Below, in pieces: positions 56,953 to 64,000 of a DNA stretch of 64,000 bases (within the stretch, counting starts at the first letter, position 1; the number at the start of each line of letters is the position of its first letter). The DNA comes from Cryptomeria japonica. Taxonomy: Eukaryota > Streptophyta > Pinopsida > Cupressales > Cupressaceae. The DNA lies in NCBI RefSeq assembly GCF_030272615.1, contig NC_081414.1, positions 824,040,896 through 824,104,895 of the forward strand. Reading direction: 5' to 3'. The notes under the pieces are model-generated. The model ran no database searches, was not told where the DNA came from, and saw nothing but the letters and a program-made list of their open reading frames with translations. Position numbers and translations under genes: made by a program.

Positions 56953-58467
56953 TTGCCCTAGTAGTTTGACTTGGTGGTTTTCTGTGATTTTTTTGAACTT
57001 CGTCTCAATGATGATGGATGATTTTCTGAAGTAATAAATGAAAGCACAACACAAAAGAGATAACCATTTTGCCTAGTCTAAACAATGAGCGTATGTTCTG
57101 TGAGGATATGTTCAAATACCCAGTGTTTCAACAGGTTTGGATACAGAAAATACAATTCAATCAGACTCTTTATTCAAGGGTCATCAACAATACCATAGCT
57201 CACTAGTCTTGATACTCTATCAACTCAAATAGCCTTGTCACCCCCTAGAGGGCGCTCATTTTTTTGCCTTTTTCCATAAATTAACTCACAGTGAATTGAT
57301 TCACAATTGAGTAGTTATCTTGGGAGATATATGGTGAGTAATCTTGGGGGCAGATTCTTCCCCACCCTTGCACTATGATACTGCAAATGTTTGGACACTG
57401 ACTCGACTCAAGGTTGCTAATGCTAAAGTTTGTAATCAGGCTTCCTATTCGGCCATCAGTGATAAACTCCCTCAGGAGGCTTCCCAACCTTTAGAACAAA
57501 GGCTTTACATATCGTAAAGATACTGGGGGAAGGCTAATCGCTGCGCGCAACCGTTGAAAAGGACTTTCATCACTTTCCACTTTTGATTATAGTGGGTTGG
57601 AACACTTGGCTTCAAAGTCGTTCCCCACTTAGGTCATTCTCCTCACATCGGCCAAAGAATGGCTTTAAGAGTTTGTTGACTCCTCAGGTGGGCAGGCCCA
57701 CTAAAGGATATAATGCTATAAACACTAAAAGTGTAAGAGTGGTTTGACTTTTTGATCACCTAGTTAAGGGGAGAGCATATACGTTCCACTTTCGTAGCAA
57801 AGCACACAAGTGTTATTTTTAGCATTTTATCACAATGATTTGCTAAAATCTATATGGAGATATTGCTCCACAAAAACATCGTGTTCATTTTATTTCCTCA
57901 AATCAATGATTATCTAATCTAAGAAAAGAAACTTGGTCAACAAAGAAAAATTTCAATTTGGGTTAACAAAAATAAATCGACAAAGGGGAAGAAATTCCCT
58001 CTTTAACTTGGAATAAAATTGGACAAGTGAGGTTCTTTTACCTTGCAAATATTTAAAAGTTGGTCCTTTTATACACCAAAGGATGGTGAGGTTCTTTTTA
58101 AAAGCTCTTTTGCAAAATGAAAGTTTGTTGGTTCTTTTTAGAAACCCAAATGAAAATTTTCTCCTAAGCAAGAAAAGATTTTTGTTGTTGTTCTTTTTAG
58201 GTGCCCAAAATAAGGTGTGAGTTCAATTTTTAGTTTAAACAAGAAATGAAAGGAATTTAAATCTTTAACTAAATTAGCCAAGTTAGTAAAATCTTCAAAC
58301 TACTTTAAACCTAGCTTAAATAAAAATAGGCTCCAAACCTGCAATTAAATTGTCAGTAACCTACAAAACAATAGTTAAATTAGTTAGCAAAAGAATGGTT
58401 TTGTGGACTTCCACAAGTCTAACTCTCGAAGTCTCTGTTACAAATTATTTCCTGCCCTCTGTTTGTG

Positions 58468-58722
58468 ATGCACTATAGAATACACTGTACGCGCTACAGA
58501 ATGCCCCGGATGCGCTATTTGACAGACCCAATGTGCTAAGCTATTTTCTAAATGCGTTGGACTGTTAAATTCCTGCATTGAAAGCTACAGGAAAGACTTA
58601 AAAACTCTATGCACTAAGGAAGGGTTCCCACGTGCTAAGATATGAGTCTGATGCACTAAATAGTATACCAGATGCGCTGAAGTGTTAACCTGATACGCTA
58701 AGAGATGTTCCCTACGCACTGA
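58468..58722. repeat. 21-bp-phased GCGCTAA repeats, block 2, element G leader
   Basis: The same word recurs at 58,472, 58,493, 58,514, 58,535, 58,556 and 58,577, then 58,613, 58,634, 58,655, 58,676, 58,697 and 58,718, again in exact 21-bp steps. The break between the runs (36 bp) keeps the reading frame. On the minus strand this block is open over most of its length, with one TAG. Confidence 0.93.
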
Positions 58723-58787
58723 TTCTTATTTCTCGCATACCTACAAAGTTGGTCATATTCAAAAAATGATTTGATTAATGGGGTTAT

Positions 58788-58805
58788 GCCCCATGGTGGG
58801 CGCCA
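58788..58805 (-). other. Primer-binding site of element G, Lys tRNA type
   Basis: The plus strand reads GCCCCATGGTGGGCGCCA. It differs at one base from GCCCCACGGTGGGCGCCA, which I recall as a plant tRNA-Lys 3' end. Four bases separate it from the LTR at 58,810. Confidence 0.8.
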
Positions 58806-58809
58806 GAAA

Positions 58810-60251
58810 TGTATGCGGGAAAAGCGGTTCAATGAAACTTAAATTGTGAAAATATTCAAAGACTTGCCCACACACCCATGGGAATCTTGGTGCAAGTTAT
58901 GGAGCTATGAGGAATAGCTCAACTTCCCAAGGAGTGTTCCATGGTTCTCTATCTCACAAGGTCCCTCAAGCCAATGCCTTTTCTCTCATATCACTGAGCA
59001 AAGTGACTTAGGGATGACAAATGCAAGAATGATGAATGCTTTAGATCAAATTTAGCATGAATACATCCTATTTATGCATGATTCTAACAAATGGACTAAA
59101 CTAGATGATAAGATGACAAGGTTAGTAAAATATTACCCTAACATGATATACTAGTTATATGATTTAAGCTAAGATGATAGAAATACTCTTTAATGATTAT
59201 TAGATTTATTCCTATTGCAAAGAGAGGCTAAATGATTTCTAAAATTGAGTATAAGTATGATGCTAAAGACTTGGACGATAAAAATGGAGGGATGAGGGCT
59301 CTATTTATAGAAGAAACAGGGCAATGGATGGTCAGGATTGAATGATCTAATCAAGGGTCAAGATTGAAAGTTATCAATCCATGTTTGGAATTCTCACCAA
59401 TGAAATGGTGACAATTGTCAACATAAGACTACTTGAAAGGGGATGTAAGAAGCATTAAATGCTTGAAAAGACCTTATGGTTACCTTAGGAGGTAAGGGTT
59501 AAGGTTAGGTTAAGGTTATCCATTGGATAAAGCTTTTACCCAAAGGGTAAACTCTTGTGCAAGGGTTAAGGAGATAACCATGGTCAAAGCAATGAATGCT
59601 TGATGAGACCCTTGAGTTAGATGAGGGTTGAGTTAGGGAAAAAAGTCTCTAACCATGCCACAAAGGGCTAGTTAACCATTAATGGTTTGAAGAACTTGGG
59701 GACAAATTTGTGAGAGTCCTTCCAAATTTGGTGGTATTCAACAAGTTATCTTGTTGAAGGCATAAAGGCTTTAGTGCCTTTGGAAGACTTTACTCCAAAT
59801 TTGAGAAGTGACCACCTCAAATTTAGGGAAAGGGGATAATTAAAGGGTTTAGGCTAATTGATTAGGATTTGAAGGATTCTACAAGAATTTAGGAAGAGGG
59901 CTAGGAGGCAAGTGGGAGATGTAGGAAAATGCAAGTGGGTGAGGGATAATAAGATTTAATTAAAATAAAATTAATTTATTTCAATTGTGGTTGCAAGTTG
60001 CATTTTTAGGAGAATGCAAGTGGGGGGATTCAATTAAATATAAATTTAATTAAATGGGCTAGAAGGGGGATTTAATTTAATTAAATGGCTTAAATAGAAG
60101 AAGGGTATATTAATTAAATCTTAATTTAATTAATAGGCAATTAGAAGAATAGGGATATTAATTAAATCTTAATTTAATTAATTGGAAGAATTAAGAATAA
60201 TTAAATGAATAAAATTCACTTAATTCATTGTACAACTTTTAGGTGTCTACA
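58810..60251 (-). repeat. 5' LTR of element G
   Basis: 1,442 bp from TGTATGCGGG to TTTTAGGTGTCTACA, bounded by the primer-binding site and the AATAC duplication. The part near 60,020-60,200 is rich in AATTAAATTTAATTAA-like words. No second copy is in the window. Confidence 0.8.
59301..59309 (-). promoter_or_regulatory. TATA box in the 5' LTR of element G
   Basis: The minus strand reads TATAAATAGAGCCC, a strong plant TATA match in mid LTR. Expected start of the transcript is near 59,275. Confidence 0.55.
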
Positions 60252-61538
60252 AATACTAATGTGGATGAGCCTAGATCCACAAAAGAGGCATTAGATATGA
60301 ATGATGCAAAATCTTGGAAGATTGCTATGGAAGAAGAAATGACAGTTTTGAAAAAGAACAATACATGGGATCTTATACCATTTCCTAAAGGAGGCAAGCT
60401 TGTTGGTTGTAAATGGCTGTTCAAGAAAAACGTTGGTTCAGATGGAAGCAAGGTTAGTTGCAAAAGGTACTCTTAGGTTGAGGGTGTTGATTATGGTGTA
60501 TATTTTCTCTTGTTGCAAAAATGATATCCACTAAATTTTTTCTTTCTATTGTTGCTGCTTATGATTTAGAGGTTGAGAAAATGGACGTGAAAACTGCTTT
60601 CCTCAATGGCAATTTGGAGGAAGATATTTATATGACACAACCAAAGCACTATGTGGTAAAAGGTAAAATTAATTTGGTCTGTAAAATTAAATAAATCTTT
60701 GTATGGACTCAAACAAAGTCCTAGGATGTGGTACCAAAAAATTGATACATGTGTGTTGAGTTTGGGATTTGAATGTTCTAAATCAGATCATTGTGTTTAT
60801 TATAAATCTGATGGTAATGATTTCCTATACATTGCATTATATGTTGATGATATGTTATTCATTGGTAAATGAAAAGGAATGATTTCAAAACTAAAGTCTC
60901 AACTTACAGCTAAATTTGAAATGAAAGATCTTGGTGCAGTGAATTGGGATGTAAATTAAAAGAGATAGAGTGAACAGAAATCTATGGCTAAGCTAGAGTA
61001 AGTGTGTGAATTTAGTTTTGCAGATGTTCAACATGTAGGATTGTAGACCATTATGTGTACCCTTTATAGTTGGAATGAAATTATATGTTTTAGATTGTCC
61101 TACATATCCATCAGAGATGGAAGATATGAGCAAAGTGCCTTACTAGAGTTCAATTTGAAGTTTGATTTATGCTATGGTCTATACTAGACTAGACATTGCC
61201 TACGCAATGAGAGTTCTTTCTAGATATATGTCTAATCTTGGTAGAGTTCATTGGGATGCAGTCAAAAGATTCTTTAGATATTTCAAGGGCACCTTAGAGT
61301 ATTCTTTATGTTATTATAGTAATTTGGTTGGAGACATGATTTCCTTGATATTCATGGTTATGTGGATTCAGACTGGGCAGGTGATATGGATAAAAGTACA
61401 AAGCTGTGTCACACTTTTATAAAGGAAATGGTCAATGCTAATTCAAAATTTTAAATTAAATCAATAGAAAGTGAAATATATGTTTTTAATTTTGAAATGA
61501 TTTAAAGAAATAAAATTTATATTCTTTTGTCTATTTTA
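60252..61538 (+). pseudogene. Element F copia reverse transcriptase and start of RNase H
   Basis: Continuation of the plus-strand copia pol from 37,846. RT begins with VDEPRSTKEAL, then AKSWKIAMEEEM and NNTWDLIPFPKGGK. It passes several stops and shifts, and the active site is YVDD, intact at 60,840-60,851. The 61,162-61,422 piece has MIYAMVYTRLDIAYA, then RVHWDAVKRFFRYFKGT, and RNase H begins with a DSDWAGD-like motif in a shifted frame near 61,360. The sequence stops making sense after about 61,455 and meets the LTR of element I at 61,539, so the RNase H end is lost. Heavily decayed. Confidence 0.87.
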
Positions 61539-61958
61539 TGTTAGACAGTTCAAATAACAGGAAGACAACTGAGAGGGGGGGGTGAATCAGTTGTCACTAG
61601 ATTATCAGAACCGTAAGCAATTAAAACATTGTTACCGAAACCCAAAATATCAATACCGCACCAACACCACTTATGTATAACATCAAAGATCTTCAACAAT
61701 GCTCTGTCGGTGAAACCCTCACCAAAACAACAAACTAGGCTTACTAGCATACAGGATAGCATCCGATCACCAAATCAAAACCAACTGACTGAACATAAAT
61801 CTAAGTAGCATGAATAAGCCAATTCAAAAATCCAAGACATACCAGAGCATACCGAATCATCATGATCTAATCCAATCAGAAACCAAACAACCTACCGAGA
61901 CCAAAAGGATACCGGTAAAGCAACCAAAACAACTAGTGTTGACATCAATGACAAAACA
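61539..61958 (-). repeat. 3' LTR of element I
   Basis: About 420 bp. The minus strand starts TGTTTTGTCATTGATGTC and ends with CACCCCCCCTCTCA plus a 33-bp tail closing in CTAACA. Edges are inferred from comparison with B and D, since the second LTR is outside the window. Confidence 0.7.
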
Positions 61959-62358
61959 TCAATGCAACACATAATCAATTCCTCCAAATGAGAAACTATC
62001 TCCACCTTTGGCATTGATGACAACACTAGATGTGGAAAGCATCCAAGTGCCAAGAAAATGCCAAACAAGTCTCCCCTAATGGAAGACATCCAACAAAATC
62101 TCCAAGATGATATGACAATGAAATTCTGAACCAAAGACCAAACCCCCCTGTGAATGATATCTCTGTAAAGCTCTTTTTTTCACATATATCTCTCCCCCTT
62201 TGACATCAATTCCATAAATATGACATAAATATCAAAGCAAAAACAAAACTACTGAATCACAAGGCTAACTACTCCCCTGAGTAGTAGCATCCCCACATCA
62301 ATCCGGAATGAATAACATCTTTGATAATGCATACCGAATTAATGCCAAATAACATCAA
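61959..62358 (-). other. Element I 3' untranslated region with two polypurine-like tracts
   Basis: The minus strand has CCAAAGGTGGAGATAG near 62,000-62,015 and CAAAGGGGGAGAGA near 62,188-62,202. Both resemble copia polypurine tracts. The one nearer the LTR is the likelier primer. No coding sequence seen. Confidence 0.55.
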
Positions 62359-62940
62359 TCAATTCTCTGTCGGAGGGGTAGAAACCCCTAATCTATCTCT
62401 GAGGTACTCAAATGATTCTTTAGGCAAAGGTTTAGTGAGAATATCTGCAATCTTCTCTTTAGTGTTCACATTAACCAATCTAACCTCATTTTCTTCCAAC
62501 TTTTCCTTCAAAAAGTTGTACTTGATAGACATGTTCTTTGTCTTAGAGTGAAATACCGGATTCTTTGATGTGTCTATAGCAACAGAGTTATCATAGTGAA
62601 TAACTACCGGTCCAATACAATGCACTTTAATATCCTTCAACATTTTCTTCATCCATAGAACTTGTGTACAATTAGTAGCAACAACAATATACTCAACTTC
62701 AACAGTAGATAAATAAGTACATGATTGTTTCTTGTTGATCAATGAAACAAGTTTCTTTCCAAGAAAGAAAGCTCCACTAGAAGTACTTTTCCAATCATCA
62801 ACATCACCTGCCCAATTTGCATTTGTATATGCACATAAAGTAAATTCATCATCCTTAGGGTAACACAAACCATATTCAGATGTACCTTGCAAGTATCTAA
62901 AAATTCTTTTCACCGCACTCTCATGATTTTATCTAGGATC
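62359..62940 (-). pseudogene. Element I copia RNase H
   Basis: A well preserved copia RNase H of 184 residues in one open piece. It starts MKRIFRYLQGTSEYGL. The catalytic region reads YTNANWAGDVDDWKSTSSG, where the usual first Asp is Asn. It then has STVEVEYIVVATN, HYDNSVAID, and ends KEKIADILTKPLPKESFEYLRDRLG. This is the C-terminal end of copia pol; the stop after PPTEN is its natural end. A stop near 62,915 separates it from the RT side. It would remove the RNA strand during cDNA synthesis. Confidence 0.9.
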
Positions 62941-64000
62941 ACTTTGATATCTTGATGCAATGCAAACAACATTCATTATATCAGGCCTAGTCCAAGTCAA
63001 ATAAAGTAGACCTCCAATCATAGACTTGTAACTTGTAGGATTTACTGGAACTGATTCATCTTTCTTTGATGACCATAGGAATACTTACCGGTTTAGAGTC
63101 TTCCATACCAAATTTCTTTAACATCTCCCTAGCATACTTAGTTTGATAGATGAAAAATTAGTCTGACTAATATGCAAACCTAAGAAAAATTTCATTTCCC
63201 CAATCATAGACATTTCAAATTCTTTCTCCATATTTTTAGAAAATTCCATGCACAACTTATCTTCACCTCCAAAAATGATGTCATCAACAAAAACTTCAAT
63301 AATCAGTATATCATCATGGGTGACTTTATAATATAGATTACTGTCAACATTACCTTTAGTGAAACCAAGCTTCAAAAGATATTTGTCTAACCTTGCATAC
63401 CAAGCTCTAGGTGCCTATTTCAATCCATATAAAGCTTTCTTTAACCTACAAACCATGCTTTTATCATCTGAAAGTGAAAAGACATCAAGTTGGTCAATAT
63501 AAACTTCCTCATTAAGATCCCCATTAAAAAATGCACACTTGACATCCATCTAATAAACCTTGTAGTTTTTATGTGCAACATAGGAAAGAAATAATCTTAC
63601 AGCTTCAAGCCTAGCTATAGGTGCAAAAGTTTCACCATAATCAATTCCTTCCTTTTGAGAATATCCTTTACAAACCAATCTAGCTTTATTCCTTACAACT
63701 TGTCCATCTTCATTTAGTTTATTCCTAAGAACCCATTTAGTTCCAATAGCATTCTAATTTTTAGGTTGGGGAACTAAAATCCACGTGTTATTCTTTTCCA
63801 TCTGATCTAATTCATCTTCCATAGCTTTCATCCAACATTCATCTTTACATGCTTCAATTACTGATACTAGTTCAACTTGAGAAATTAAACATACCTCATT
63901 AGCTATCAATCTCCTTCTTTTCATCACTCCATTGTTCTTATCCCCAATGATCTGATCTTTTGAATGATTCAACCTTACATACCTAGGAGTCTTCTAATTC
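62941..64000 (-). pseudogene. Element I copia reverse transcriptase (upstream end outside window)
   Basis: Minus-strand RT in several frames. The start side is at 63,754-63,972 (ECWMKAMEDELDQMEKNNTWILV). The middle has the copia phrases for a Gln-Asn-rich FLNGDL-type region near 63,520 and a YGLKKA-type region near 63,420. The open piece 63,118-63,375 has the active site FVDD (63,280-63,291), then FSKNMEKEFEMSMIGEMKFFLGLHISQ. Stops near 63,418, 63,550 and 63,757 and a shift near 63,110 disable it. The segment upstream of RT begins near the window end. Confidence 0.88.

Larger units (their letters stand above)
56127..58787 (-). other. Element G 5' leader with two blocks of 21-bp repeats
   Basis: A 2.7-kb leader. 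It holds two blocks of a 21-bp-phased repeat (listed separately) on either side of about 1.5 kb. A segment at 57,585-57,700 is shared with the leaders of E and C (TTATAGTGGGTTGG, CTTGGCTTCAAAG, CACTTAGGTCATTC, GGCAGGCCCA). Such conserved leader sequence could carry the packaging signal. Short ORFs at 57,281-57,487 and 57,953-58,171 are unsupported. Confidence 0.6.
37847..60251 (-). mobile_element. Element G: Tat-type Ty3/gypsy retrotransposon inserted in F and split by H
   Basis: Minus-strand element of 22.4 kb, or 13.9 kb without H. It has a 1,442-bp 5' LTR, a Lys-type primer-binding site, a 2.7-kb leader, Gag, protease, G-patch, RT, native RNase H, a second RNase H and integrase. Two RNase H domains in this order are typical of plant Tat elements. 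An AATAC duplication marks both ends. The left end (TGTTGATTCAAAG) does not resemble the right LTR, so the 3' LTR is missing, replaced or too diverged to see. Stops and frameshifts make it inactive. Confidence 0.82.
61539..64000 (-). mobile_element. Element I: minus-strand Ty1/copia element, cut by window end
   Basis: It has a 3' LTR at the left, then a stretch with polypurine-like tracts, RNase H and RT on the minus strand. The upstream part lies beyond 64,000. The LTR shares its U5 end motif and starting sequence with B and D. Frameshifts and stops are moderate, fewer than in F. It directly abuts the decayed end of F. Confidence 0.88.

Noticed and set aside
1-64000. Endogenous viral sequence (for example a pararetrovirus)
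   Set aside because: Every pol region has LTR-element features, integrase and LTRs nearby; no movement or coat protein motif was seen.

Overview
This window looks like intergenic DNA from a plant with a large, retrotransposon-rich genome. A conifer or another gymnosperm is my best guess, from the style of the elements and the complete lack of recognisable host genes. Essentially all 64 kb can be assigned to LTR retrotransposons and their fragments, most inserted into one another. I use letters A to I for the elements, left to right. No rRNA, tRNA, CRISPR or bacterial feature was found.

Layout. A (1-15,203, minus) is a long Ty3/gypsy element of Tat/Ogre type. It has a 1,193-codon extra ORF upstream of gag, then gag, protease, an RNase H, RT, a second RNase H and integrase; its left LTR runs off the window. 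B (15,204-19,872, minus) is a Met-primed element with a four-zinc-knuckle Gag and an unknown ORF, apparently cut by A. C (pieces at 19,873-20,163, 21,706-24,463 and 34,565-36,243, minus) is an old non-autonomous element. D (20,164-21,705) is a solo LTR inside C. E (24,464-34,564, minus) is a complete non-autonomous element inside C, with 1,508-bp LTRs and a 5-bp target duplication. F (36,244-37,846 and 60,252-61,538, plus) is a decayed Ty1/copia element and the oldest visible layer. C sits in its protease region. G (37,847-60,251, minus) sits just upstream of its RT. G is a Tat-type gypsy element and is itself split by H (41,333-49,834, minus), an 8.5-kb non-autonomous element with a 1,059-codon open frame. 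I (61,539 to the window end, minus) is a second copia element.

The nesting is supported directly. E, H, D and G are flanked by 5-bp duplications (AGTAG, GATTT, CCCAT, AATAC). Taking out H or G with one copy of the duplication rejoins the interrupted pol frames of G and F. Insertion order on the left is F, then C, then B, D and E, then A. On the right it is F, then G, then H.

How the parts work together. A and G have pol domains and could once have been autonomous, although both now carry inactivating changes. C and E lack pol. They share leader blocks, 3' untranslated motifs and LTR termini with G, as expected of parasites that use G-like enzymes. H keeps only a protease-like domain and a G-patch and would also depend on a helper. 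The most unusual points are the RNase H placed before RT in A, the strictly 21-bp-phased repeat in the leader of G, the domain apparently shared by the extra ORFs of A and B, and the lack of a matching 3' LTR in G. ORF starts and domain names were judged by eye, without database searches.
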